Shown: piece after piece, positions 54,750-64,000 of the stretch | Numbering within the stretch: position 1 is the stretch's first letter | Layout: each line of letters begins with the position of its first letter | Assembly (NCBI GenBank): GCA_022813625.1 | Contig: JAKLMB010000021.1 | Span: 186,001 to 250,000 of the forward strand | Reading direction: 5' to 3' | DNA: 64,000 bases | Origin: Aaosphaeria pasadenensis | Lineage: Eukaryota; Ascomycota; Dothideomycetes; Pleosporales | Notes under the pieces: generated by a model | What the model saw: only the letters and a program-made list of their open reading frames with translations | Told to the model about the DNA's origin: nothing | Database searches by the model: none | Program-made: the position numbers and the translations under genes

Positions 54750-55871
54750 CTAGCAAGAAGCACCGCTTCCGCTGGGGATGTTCTGGCACTTGGTGCTCTT
54801 GACACCGCCGGTGACCTTGACGCCGGTCCACTTCCAGTTGGAGCAGCTTCCCTTTCCGCAGAGGAGGTAGACGGGAGTGGCCTTGGAGGTGACTGAGCCG
54901 GTGACGCCGGAGAGGGTGAGGTCAGTGATGGGGACGCCGGTGGTGGGCTTGCCGGTGGGCGAGCCGTTCTCGTAGTCCTGCTGGATGACAATGCCGTACT
55001 TGCCGATGTTGGAGAGGGTGATGTCCTTGTAAGTGACGTTCTTGACAGAGCCGGTGGCGCCGGAGACGGTCTTGATGCGGACACCGTTGTCAGAGTTGAG
55101 GATCTTGGAGTTCTCGATGATGACGCCAGAGACGACGTTGTTGGAGCGGCCGCCAACGCTGCCGATGGAGAGACCGTGACCGCCGGAGCAGGTGCCGCCG
55201 ACGAAGTGGATGTTGGTGCCAGAGTTGACGGCAAGGCAGTCGTCCTGGTTCTTGACGTTGGCGTTGGAGATGGTAACGCCGTCGGAGTTGCCGACGTCGA
55301 AGGCATCAGTGTTGTGTCCGCCGTTGGTCACATCGCCGGCCGAGTTGTCGATCGTGATGTGATCGAGGGTGAGATCCGTGACGGAGCTGATGGAGAAGCC
55401 CTGAACAGGGGTGTTGAGGACGTTCAGGTAGGAGATGGTGGACTGCTTGAGGGAGTGAGCAGCGAAGAACTTGGGCTTCGTCTTGCCGCCGTTTCCACCC
55501 TTTCCGTCCCACCACTTGGGACCGTTGCCGTCGATGGTGTGGCCAGAGGCACCCTTGACGGTGATCTTGGTTCCGGAAACAGAGATGAGAGGACCCTCCC
55601 ACTCCTTGTATCCGAAGGTGGTCTTGCCCTCGAAGACGACAGTGGTTCCGTCCTTGAGCTTGGTCAGGTCGAGAGTGGTTCCGGCGGGGACAGCGATGTT
55701 GCTAAGGGTGATGGTAGAGCAAGAGGCCTTGCCCTTAATCGCAGCAGCGGCATCAGTGAACTTGCAGCTGGTGCCGGCGCGGGCCTGTAGTTGCCTCGTA
55801 ACGTCCGATGGGAGGGCAGAAACGAGCGCGCCAGCGCTGACAAGTACAGTGGTAAGAGAGAGAGCAACCAT
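54750..55871 (-). CDS. Secreted endopolygalacturonase (GH28)
   Basis: Intronless, 373 residues from ATG 55871. A signal peptide (about 1-20, VALSLTTVLVSAGALVSAL) and a short propeptide ending near KR-like QLQARAG precede the mature enzyme. The right-handed beta-helix carries all GH28 motifs: NTD (187-189), QDDC with D210/D211, GGHGLSIGS with H232, and RIK (265-267). It cleaves internal alpha-1,4 bonds of polygalacturonan in plant cell walls. Length and motifs match endo- rather than exo-enzymes. Codon use is strongly biased to G/C-ending codons, so expression may be high. The promoter side (55872 up) contains CT-rich sequence and (GAATGA)-like repeats near 55920. Isolated from other genes by about 3 kb on each side. 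Confidence 0.96.
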   Translation of the reverse strand: MVALSLTTVLVSAGALVSALPSDVTRQLQARAGTSCKFTDAAAAIKGKASCSTITLSNIAVPAGTTLDLTKLKDGTTVVFEGKTTFGYKEWEGPLISVSGTKITVKGASGHTIDGNGPKWWDGKGGNGGKTKPKFFAAHSLKQSTISYLNVLNTPVQGFSISSVTDLTLDHITIDNSAGDVTNGGHNTDAFDVGNSDGVTISNANVKNQDDCLAVNSGTNIHFVGGTCSGGHGLSIGSVGGRSNNVVSGVIIENSKILNSDNGVRIKTVSGATGSVKNVTYKDITLSNIGKYGIVIQQDYENGSPTGKPTTGVPITDLTLSGVTGSVTSKATPVYLLCGKGSCSNWKWTGVKVTGGVKSTKCQNIPSGSGASC

Positions 55872-58800
55872 TTTGAAGATTGGGATTTTGGGAACGAATG
55901 TAAGTCTTTGAAAAGAAGGGATGAATGAATGAAAAGAGTGAGTGAATGAGTGATGAGATGGAAAGTTTGGACTGGAGAGTCTGCGAACTTATAGAGATTC
56001 TCTACATAAGGGATCGGATCAAACGGATGCGGTGCAATATCACCATCATGGGGTGGCCTGGACCATTGTAGCCATTGTAGTGGGAAGCCAAAAGCTTGTC
56101 TCCCTCGGCGTAGGCTTGTTTCTACATAGATGAAGGGTTGTCGTGGAAATGATGTGGGTCCACATGGGCTGCTTATCACTTCGTAGGCGCGGGAGTTCGC
56201 CCAAAAACCGTTTAGCCAGCAGTCGGCGCCGATTTCAAATACTCAAATACAACGATGCAGCATGCTATGGACGGAAGATTTCCTGGAGAGAATCACTGTC
56301 CAACTTACACATTGGGGTCCTGCAGGTCACGGATCCCGCGTCGCCCAATAGCAATTTGATAGGAGTAGGGATAACTCTCGCGAAGAAAAGAGGCAAGACT
56401 AGTCAAGCAATCTTGGAAGTCTTGATGGCCAGGGCGTGATTCCTTGTTTCGTTGGTGGAAACATGTCTAACAGATGTGCCCCTGTACGCCCACGATGAGG
56501 GGAGAGATGGTGAAACACATCAGCCACATGAGGTACAGACGGGAGTCTAAGGTGGTGCCGCTGACCCGTAGGACATTTCTCTCTTCGATTGCCACGAATG
56601 AAAACGCTCTGCCTTAATGACTCGCTGCCCGAGATCTTCTAGAACCATCAAAATTGCAGCTTAACCTCTCGTGATGATGTTGATATAAAGGGGAAACCAT
56701 CGTGGCGTGCGGAGAGACTAACGGCCTGACAGATGAACCATTGCTCAATTAGGGAATCGACCATTCCACATACGGATTTGTGCCGCTGTCTGCTCGTACC
56801 TCATCTACAGATTTTGCTGCATCGGTCCACGTGCAACGAATATTGTCCGTTCAATATGTAGACTACAATGTTTTCTAATCTTGGTTTGGATCGGAATGTA
56901 CGGATGAGGAGTCTTGTTTAGTTGTTTGGGATTTATCGTGGCTTTGCTATTTGTAAAGCTAGCACGGCCCGCACTAGGATCTATGAATCGCAGGGCCTCC
57001 CCTACCTCGGTGCATTCGACTCTGTTTATTGCATGAGATGCTAGCATCCAGTGCTGCATTAATTGATGGGCCTGCGAATGAAAGACAACTTCACAACAAA
57101 CATGGCCTAAATCATGCTATATGCACCATTTGCTGTCTGGGTTTGTCCACGAATAACAAAGAGAATCAAATGTCTACAGGAAGTGCTACAATCCAGCGAT
57201 AAAATTTACCTGGAAACCTGCCTTTCCAATGACTTCATTCGATTACATTCAATTCCGCCTATAGAATACTTCTCCTCCATCATGCGCGTTTGCTCTAAGC
57301 TCCCAAGTTAATGGAGTTTGCCGCGCTCCTAGTAGAAAGGCACATTGGCCTCGAGAACTGAATCGCCCCCCAACACGAGGTATTGTATGCTCCAATTATA
57401 TGGCAATGTCGACGTTACCAGTTGCGATCCATATACGGGGTGATTAATATCTTGATCAAAGAGCCAATTGTGGGATTTTCTCATGTAGTGTTGCAAAACC
57501 TATGGTAGAAATACGAAGTTTGCTCCTGTCTATACACTTCATTCAAACAAAGTCAGGGAAGAGTACCCTCCTCATCTGATATCGTTGGCGATGGTCCCTA
57601 GTTTAACCTCTTTATTGCTATCGCCGCCCCTTCTCTCAACCACATCCTCGCACGGACATAACATTGAAGCAGCGTCCACTAAATTGCTAGGGCCTTTCAG
57701 TTTCAATCATCTGTGAAACGCATGTGCGATTATTTTTATTCGGAGTATTCGGAGTGATGATGAAAGAAATAACAATTGGATTGTCTCTTTTTTGAAGAAG
57801 GAAAGTCTGGCTGATCACATTCGCTAACCGTTTCATCACCTATCACCGGGTTACTTCACTGAACAAATAAACAACAAAATCGACGGATAGATACTGCGAG
57901 AATAATCGAATTCTCACTCTGAACTATACAGGGCTAGGGCTGTTGTGCACGTCATTTACATAAAATCTCTCGTCGTTGCAGTAATGCACCTGGCATCTTG
58001 TCAATATAGTCAGCAGATCCCAGTTTTATTTTCCCGTCAACGGACTTTCACCATTCATACCATACCTGCAGAGAACAACACTGCCTACCCTAGATGATCG
58101 TGCATCATGCTGTTTCATTCACTAAAGTTCCGACGACCTAATGCTTTCTACTCAAAGTCGTTACGGGAAGACTGTCGCTGAATCCCCCTCGAGCGTTGTT
58201 TCTTGCAATTTCGAGTAAACCATGACCTACCAAGTGTCCGTGTTTACACGGACAATCTCGGCCAGATTCCAGAGGGTTTCTGACTGAATACTTGACACGG
58301 ACGCAATAGTCGACAATCATTAAGGAGATCTAGCAACTAGATATTCTGTCGGAGAGGAATGTTATTGAACATATAATCGGCGGTCAATTTCAGTATATAC
58401 TCGAAAGACGTACAAATGTATAGTCGCAAAGGACGAGGCTGTTTCGCAGGGCTCTCAAAGTTTCAACTCTACAAACACTACCGTTCGGAAACCATTTTCC
58501 AGTCGCAAAAGGGGGTCAGTTCTTCTAGGCAAGCTACGAGATGGGCTACAATTCCACCTCAACCATCTCGAGGTTAATGATGTTACTATTTGGATTTTCC
58601 AATGTGATATCCCAGATTGGACGTCAAGAGCAAGCAGAGAGTAGCCCAATAGTGAAAGATAGCAACCATTATCCACTACTCGCAAGTGTATATATGTCAT
58701 CAGTGATTGGAGATGAAACTCGCACTATAGCGAACCTCAACTATAGTGTGCAATGTTCACTAATCTGTTGTTAGGCTCTATGGATCAAGGACAATAAACA

Positions 58801-59007
58801 TTGTGAGAGTAAGACATTGTGAGAATACAGAAATAATTTCACAGCCCTTTACTGCTGTGGCTGGTTTTCATGAACCTAGAAGCATATATAACCCTGGAAT
58901 TTACCACAATAATACCACGAAATAATACACACGGAACCATAGCATATTTCCTGTGTAACCTTCAAGAGATACACATACACGAGTTTACTGACTTCAAAGC
59001 TCCAGTC
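55872..59007. other. 3.1 kb without recognised genes, upstream of polygalacturonase
   Basis: Upstream regions of two divergent genes. A short imperfect GAATGA repeat lies at 55918-55950. The remaining ORFs (56143-56439, 58455-58700 and others) look like chance. A+T-rich after 57400. An extended N-terminus of the RING gene could begin at ATG 58870. Confidence 0.5.
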
Positions 59008-59850
59008 ATGCCGAATACGGAACAAAGACCATGGCCTTTTATGGGATTGATCACTCCCGACAATGCCGTCTTCACCTTGGAAATACCTGATCCCATGTGC
59101 GTACTTGGGCCAACGCTTGAGGAGTTCCTGCATAACCCCGACCAACAATTCTTCAAGCCAGTTAAGGATCAGCACCTCGCTGACGGCGAACGTTGCTACA
59201 TCTGCCTTGAGGACTTTACGGAAGATCACCGTGCGGTAGAGTTGGTCGGCAGCCCTCGGTGCCAGGGCCACGTGTTTGGCGAGGCTTGCATTGAAGAATG
59301 GTTCAAAACTGACAATCACACGAATTGCCCAACATGCAGAAGCGTTCACATCCGCTATCCTAGATTCGTGGATCCAGATCCCGACTCCGTCAAAGGATCG
59401 TGGTTGCCTCTCCCGGTGCTGCGTGAGGACTGGCGTCGATTAGTCGCCCAGGGTGCCGTGCCACGCGATTGCAGGTCGATAACGTTCTTCTTATCGTATC
59501 GGCACATCCCCGCCCTTGACTTCGTATTGACTCCGCATGGCATTCCCGCCTTTATAGATTTGCTGTGGAATGCATTGTGGTTGAACGAGGATTCGATTTT
59601 GGTTCCACCATCCTCTTCGCAGACGGTTGGAGTTGTTGAAAACATCTCCACCTCGATGAAAGCTACGCGTGATGAGATGGCGGAGGCTGAGAGAATAGAC
59701 CTAAGGGCTACAGGTTTTAGGGTGCCTGAACTTCCCGAGGTAATGAGGCATGCCTTTATTCAGCAGCTGGACCAGGAAGTTCAACCGGCACTGTCATGGT
59801 TCCGTAGATCGTACAGGATCATAACTCAGCTCCAACTAGTCAGTCATTGA
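59008..59850 (+). CDS. RING-H2 finger protein
   Basis: The frame is open from ATG 58870, but I prefer ATG 59008 (MPNTEQRPWPF). The preceding 46 residues are A+T-biased and unlike coding sequence. Length from 59008 is 280 residues. A RING begins near residue 63: CYICLEDF, then CQGHVFGEACIEEWF, then CPTC, with His between Cys pairs (H2 type). A C-terminal helical region follows with several Trp/Arg. It is a probable E3 ubiquitin ligase; family resembles lineage-specific fungal RING proteins with the finger in the N-terminal half. No membrane segment. Confidence 0.75.
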   Translation: MPNTEQRPWPFMGLITPDNAVFTLEIPDPMCVLGPTLEEFLHNPDQQFFKPVKDQHLADGERCYICLEDFTEDHRAVELVGSPRCQGHVFGEACIEEWFKTDNHTNCPTCRSVHIRYPRFVDPDPDSVKGSWLPLPVLREDWRRLVAQGAVPRDCRSITFFLSYRHIPALDFVLTPHGIPAFIDLLWNALWLNEDSILVPPSSSQTVGVVENISTSMKATRDEMAEAERIDLRATGFRVPELPEVMRHAFIQQLDQEVQPALSWFRRSYRIITQLQLVSH

Positions 59851-60104
59851 ATTGATGCAGGGGGCAAAGAAGCCCTTTGTTGATCTTCATGTTCTCCCTC
59901 TGAGTACGATAGCATTGAACCATATAGACCCGAACACAACCAATGAAAACATACCCAATATAGATAGAGCAATATTGCTATTGGCGATCTGACTATAAAG
60001 AGGCCACATAATCTGGCCAGCTCCCAAACACTAATTTGTATTCGTGATTGTGTTCCAGTGCATTCAAAAGAGCAGTAATCAATCTTTCTTGTTTGCTTCT
60101 TATT

Positions 60105-61289
60105 TTAATTGAACACTACAGTCTTGACACCATTCAAGAATACCCTCCTTTCACTCCACCACTTTACCGCCGCCGCCAATACCTGGCTTTCAACATTGGA
60201 ACCCTCCTCCACCAACTCCTTGGGCTCTAAGGTGTGATCGACCCTCGCAATCCTCTGCTCAATGATCGGACCCTCATCCAGATCAGCCGTCACGAAATGT
60301 GCTGTAGCACCAATGATCTTGACACCCCTGTCATACGCCTGATGATACGGCTTCGCGCCCTTGAAAGATGGCAGGAAAGAGTGATGGATGTTGATAATCT
60401 TTCCGGACATCTCGGAACACAACCGGGGGGACAGCACCTGCATGTATCTTGCGAGCACGACAAGATCGATGTTGTGCTCTTTGATCAAATCCAGAATCTG
60501 GGTCTCCTGTTGCTGCTTGGTGTCCTTGGTCACGGGGAGGTGGTGGAACGGAATGCCGTATGATTTGGCCAACGGCTCGAAGTCAGGATGGTTGCTCACG
60601 ATGACGGGCACGTCGATCTTCAATTGGCCGCTCTTCACGCGAAAGAGCAGGTCGTTAAGGCAGTGACCGATTTTCGACACCATGATGAGGACCTTTGGCT
60701 TCTCCTGGACGGGGCGGACGTTGTAGTCCATCTTGAGCTCCTGGGCCAATTGCGCGAGGGGGCCATTGAGGCTGCTGAGGTCGGAGGCATGGCCAAAGTG
60801 CACGCGCATGAAAAAGGTCTTGGAGTCACGATCGGAGAATTGCTGCAGGTCGAGAATCGTGAGGTCCTGCTCAGCGAGGAGCTTGGTGACTGCATACACA
60901 ATTCCCGATTTGTCCGGGCAGGACAGCGTGAGGTAATGATCGTCGCCTTTAGTTGCGGCAGCCATGTCGAAATCTGCGATCGTCTCGGATCGTTTTGGAG
61001 TGTGTATAAGACGGTGCTGCTTCTGCTGCTGGAGATGGGATACAGACACACGGTGTTGTCGAGGCGTATACTTTTGTTGTGGTCGTGTTCTCTGTAAGTA
61101 GTGACTCACGTGCAAATTTCTATTGTGTGGTATCTGAATTGCCGGTTTCGGCAAATATCTTTGGACAACAGTAGTTCGGCCCGACGCCGAGGAATGGAGT
61201 GGGAGAGTGGAACTTTGAGCATTTTGAGACTGTAGAGGCCTGCTATGCGCAAGCCTGAGCAATTGGCTCCGTCCGGGCTGCGTAAACAT
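60105..61289 (-). CDS. purU: Formyltetrahydrofolate deformylase (PurU-type)
   Basis: Open frame of 394 residues from ATG 61289 with a second ATG at 60965 (residue 109). The enzyme proper starts there (MAAATKGDDHYLTLSCPDKSG) and is 286 residues, the usual PurU size. It has an ACT domain (SGIVYAVTKLLAEQ, FFMRVHF), then a formyltransferase-fold domain: KVLIMVSKIGHCLNDLLFR, VVLARYMQVLSP, INIHHSFLPSFKGAKPY with the catalytic Asn/His, and FVTADLDEGPIIEQ with the catalytic Asp. It releases formate from 10-formyl-tetrahydrofolate. The 108-residue extension is Arg/Ser/Gln-rich and almost free of acids (QLLRLAHSRPLQSQN), like a mitochondrial presequence, so two targeted forms may be made from two starts. 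Confidence 0.93.
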   Translation of the reverse strand: MFTQPGRSQLLRLAHSRPLQSQNAQSSTLPLHSSASGRTTVVQRYLPKPAIQIPHNRNLHVSHYLQRTRPQQKYTPRQHRVSVSHLQQQKQHRLIHTPKRSETIADFDMAAATKGDDHYLTLSCPDKSGIVYAVTKLLAEQDLTILDLQQFSDRDSKTFFMRVHFGHASDLSSLNGPLAQLAQELKMDYNVRPVQEKPKVLIMVSKIGHCLNDLLFRVKSGQLKIDVPVIVSNHPDFEPLAKSYGIPFHHLPVTKDTKQQQETQILDLIKEHNIDLVVLARYMQVLSPRLCSEMSGKIINIHHSFLPSFKGAKPYHQAYDRGVKIIGATAHFVTADLDEGPIIEQRIARVDHTLEPKELVEEGSNVESQVLAAAVKWWSERRVFLNGVKTVVFN

Positions 61290-61743
61290 AGTTATTGTTG
61301 TATTGCTGGTGTTATGTAGTTCTTGAATGCGTGTGAATGTACCGACATCGGTCCGTGCACATTCCGGATTTGGCTCTCTAGTCTACAGTAGTGACGACAG
61401 GAATGGAGTGAATAGCCTAATACCGTGTACTACGTGTACTACGTGTAGACGTCGCCGTAGTCCCCGTTCCGAGGTCAATGCCTCGTGTCGAGGGCACAGT
61501 TGCGTGCGGATCGAGGGTTATTGTGGGCCCTCCTCCATACAATGTGTGGAGTGCTAACATGAGCTTGCAATGGCACGATGGACAATAGAGTGCGGAGTGC
61601 GGGTTAAAAAGGTCTGGGGAGCGCCCTTTGAGAAGATCATTATTCTGAAAACTTTCTTTTCATTCAATCCATCAAGTTCTACTTCTTCTGTTGTATTGTT
61701 CCTCTGCAGAACCTCTCTGTATAAGTCGTACTACACAGCGAAT
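61290..61743. promoter_or_regulatory. Divergent promoter of PurU and SDR genes
   Basis: 454 bp. It contains a 9-bp direct repeat CGTGTACTA (61424-61447) including CTACGTG motifs. A short ORF at 61327-61557 is taken as chance. Confidence 0.45.
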
Positions 61744-62661
61744 ATGTCAGCATCAACAGCAACTGAGGCAGCACCTGTCAAGACCGTCCAGCTTGAGGGC
61801 AAGGTTATTGTCATCACTGGTGCCAACCGAGGAATCGGATTGGGCATTGCTGATTGCTGTCTTTCCAACGGCGCCCAGCGTGTCTACTCCGTCGACATTG
61901 GCGAGACCGGCGAGGAGTTCGCTGAAGTTTCCGCCCGGTATCCCGGCAAGATCTTCTCCCTCCAGGCCGATGTCACCAAGGAGGAGTCGATACAAGCAGC
62001 CGTCGACAAGATCATCGAGGATGCTGGTGCCATTCACGGTATGGTCTGCAATGCCGGACGCACCAAGCACAAGCCCGCCCTCGACTTCACCACTGAGGAG
62101 ATTGACCAACTTTGGGGCGTGAACGTAAGTTTTTACATGCAATACAAATTAACTACTTTCGACGATAGACTAATCTTACAACAAACAGCTTTACGGATCT
62201 TTCTACTCTGCACGTGTTGCAGCACGAGCTTTCATCAAGCTCGGTGTCAAGGGCTCCATCGTCTTCACAGCCTCTATGGCTTCTTACAGGCCCAACAAGG
62301 TACCTTTCCCTAGTTCCTGCAATTCCACCGCCGTCTAACCCTTTTTCTTTAGCGTGTCCCCTCTGCACCCTACGGTGCATCCAAGGCTGGTGTCCGCAAC
62401 ATGGTTCACACTCTCGCCATGGAGTGGGCACAGTACAACATTCGCGTCAACTCCGTGTCCCCAGGTCTCGTCAAGACCGCCATGACCTACTGGGTGCCCC
62501 AGCAGCCTGACTGGGAGCAGCAGCTCAAGTACTACGGCGGTATCCCCCGCCTGGCCGAGGTCGAGGAGTTGGGTGGTGCTTACGTCTACCTGTTGAGCGA
62601 CGCTGCAAGCTACACCACCAGTATCGATATCCCCGTCAACGGCGTTATCGGAATCTGCTAG
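61744..62661 (+). CDS. Short-chain dehydrogenase/reductase, polyol dehydrogenase-like
   Basis: Three exons, 61744-62124, 62189-62299 and 62353-62661 (introns 64 and 53 bp, phase 0 both); 266 residues. Classical SDR: NADP-binding TGANRGIG (25-32), CNAG (102-105), and the catalytic triad S156 (TASM), Y171 and K175 (YGASK). It ends in a short family-typical tail (YTTSIDIPVNGVIGIC). Length and layout resemble fungal NADP-dependent mannitol/sorbose/arabinitol dehydrogenases, which interconvert sugars and polyols in the cytosol; the exact substrate is unknown. The promoter is shared with PurU. Confidence 0.9.
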
Positions 62662-62728
62662 ATACCCCCCAAACTTTTGTAGACTTCTTCTTCTACGACA
62701 AGAACAAAAAATAACAAAGCAATATCGT

Positions 62729-64000
62729 TCAATCCGTCTTTTGCTTTTCCATCCTTTTTCTTGCATCTTGTCTTCTAACCTGCAATCCTGCATAGGGTAT
62801 TCCTTTTCGAATCGGTCCCACCTCGGAAGGAACACCGAATGCACAATGTCCAGCACCCGGGAGGTCGCCAATTCCCATGTACTCTAAATCGTGTCCGCCC
62901 TCCGATAACACACCGAATTTCAGTCTGGTGTGCATCAGTTCTGGCGGGAAAGGATCGTTGCCTAAGCACGCGCCTCTGCTGATCTCGTCGAGCGTGGTAT
63001 TCCTCGTCGTGACCATGATTCTCGAAAAGCCAACGGAGAACGTGACTCCATCCTCCCAGATGGTCCAGAAACCCAAGAGCAGGAATATAAGGACGAAGAA
63101 AATAACGGGCGCATACGATGCCCACAGTTTCCAATGGTCGTAGATGAACGTGGATCGAACTTGCCTTCTACGCACCCGCGTTTGCTGCTCGGAAACAACC
63201 AGCAAATTTGGAACCGAAAACAGCGAGAGAATCATTTCGGCGTAGAATTGCTGCACAAGAGTTGGGAGTCCTTCCACCGGGATGCTGCTGGTGTTACTGA
63301 CTAATCTGGTCATGGCGATTTGGGAATAGACCTTCGCGAAGAATGGCCCGGGAATCTGAGGTTCGACGACCATGCTTCCCCTCAGGAAGTATCGCAGGCG
63401 CTCGCCCATGGCGTGGTACGCGGCGGTCTTTTTATATTTCAGGACGTCTTTTCGTGGATCCACAAAGTTCTCTGCTGGTAGGATCTCCGTGGTATTTTCA
63501 TCGTACCTGGTAAGATTGGTGTCGATGACCGGAGCGAGGAACTTGTAGTCGATGTTTGTGGTGAAGAAAGGACCGCTGTAGTTGAAATCGACATTGTACT
63601 CAGTTTCATAGTGTACACATCTGAGTATACGGGGATCGAATCTGGTTTTCCAAGAGTCCTTGTATCTCGAATTTTCGGGCAACGTCTCATTGGAATCGAC
63701 CGAATATCCGATCCACAGCACCGGCTCAGTCTCGAAAACTCCAAAATCATCAGACACGGGCCCCTCAGGTACTCCTCCCCTATTCGATAGGTTGTCCGAT
63801 TGAGGAGAAGCATAGTTTCCATCGTCAACCTGTGCCCAGTAGACGTGGCGACCCTCTGGTGCAAGCAGACTCGTGTTGAAAGGTGCATGCATGTCCTTCA
63901 ACTTCTCATGATCCTGGGGACCTTCCGCTACCAGTTCGCATTTGTAACCGGGCGCTACAAAATTGATGGAGTAGGTGCAATTGTATTCTCCGCCGCAAGA
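62729..64000 (-). CDS. Membrane protein, N-terminal part outside window
   Basis: The frame is open from the window edge (64000) to the stop at 62729, 423 visible residues. The extracytoplasmic region is rich in Asn-X-Thr/Ser sites and Cys (GGEYNCTYSINFVAPGYKCE). It is followed by one clear membrane helix (YAPVIFFVLIFLLLGFWTIW) and a C-terminal cytosolic part. The pattern (YNCTxSxxFxAPGYKC upstream of one last helix) recurs in large uncharacterised fungal membrane proteins with several helices at the missing N-terminus. Function unknown. Confidence 0.8.
   Translation of the reverse strand, partial: SCGGEYNCTYSINFVAPGYKCELVAEGPQDHEKLKDMHAPFNTSLLAPEGRHVYWAQVDDGNYASPQSDNLSNRGGVPEGPVSDDFGVFETEPVLWIGYSVDSNETLPENSRYKDSWKTRFDPRILRCVHYETEYNVDFNYSGPFFTTNIDYKFLAPVIDTNLTRYDENTTEILPAENFVDPRKDVLKYKKTAAYHAMGERLRYFLRGSMVVEPQIPGPFFAKVYSQIAMTRLVSNTSSIPVEGLPTLVQQFYAEMILSLFSVPNLLVVSEQQTRVRRRQVRSTFIYDHWKLWASYAPVIFFVLIFLLLGFWTIWEDGVTFSVGFSRIMVTTRNTTLDEISRGACLGNDPFPPELMHTRLKFGVLSEGGHDLEYMGIGDLPGAGHCAFGVPSEVGPIRKGIPYAGLQVRRQDARKRMEKQKTD

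Noticed and set aside
55176..55790. 204-residue ORF on the plus strand opposite the polygalacturonase gene
   Set aside because: Low-complexity Gly/Val/Asp product caused by the biased codon use of the real gene on the other strand.

Overview
The window is nuclear DNA of a filamentous ascomycete. Nearly every multi-exon gene has short introns (46-88 bp) with GTRNGT-like donors, CTRAC-type branch sites and CAG/TAG acceptors. The protein families are typical of Pezizomycotina: DUF6594, DUF7704, a GtaA-type glutaminase, Zn2Cys6 regulators, Clr5 and CmcJ-like remnants, and a GH28 polygalacturonase. A plant-associated member of the Leotiomycetes is my best guess, but that is inference; nothing in the window proves the genus. 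I rebuilt splice structures by hand by requiring frame continuity and family sense, and the exon coordinates are in each entry.

Left part (1-16.8 kb): the 3' end of an acidic protein; an RBR-type ubiquitin ligase with CCCH fingers and an acidic repeat tail; a stretch of gene relics (a transcription-factor fragment and a frameshifted nucleotidyltransferase-like gene); a DUF6594 membrane protein; two lineage-specific hypothetical genes, one with repeats at both ends; a secreted glutaminase; and a DUF7918-like protein.

Middle (17.4-37.3 kb): an accessory island. It holds a cytochrome P450, a divergently transcribed alpha/beta hydrolase and a combined C2H2/Zn2Cys6 regulator, all apparently intact. 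Next comes an A+T-rich, gene-dead core of about 6 kb with recognisable corpses of a SAM methyltransferase, an amidase-signature enzyme, a CmcJ-like enzyme and a Clr5-domain protein. Beyond it lie two Gfo/Idh/MocA dehydrogenases on either side of a UPF0303/DUF336 heme-degrading-domain protein, then a divergent Zn2Cys6 regulator and a small F-box protein. The best reading is a decayed metabolic gene cluster beside a still intact sugar- or small-molecule-oxidising module. A cytosolic GH2 glycosidase follows at 38-40 kb and may belong with that module.

Right part (40.5-64 kb): mostly housekeeping genes (NDUFAF5-like complex I assembly methyltransferase, dynactin p62, F-box/WD40 SCF adaptor, DUF7704 membrane protein, formyltetrahydrofolate deformylase, SDR reductase). 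A secreted endopolygalacturonase sits alone between gene-poor stretches of about 3 kb. A RING protein and a membrane protein cut by the window edge complete the set. The 4.1 kb upstream of the F-box/WD40 gene holds only microsatellites and GTAC-rich palindromes. I saw no rRNA, convincing tRNA, intact transposon or CRISPR array.
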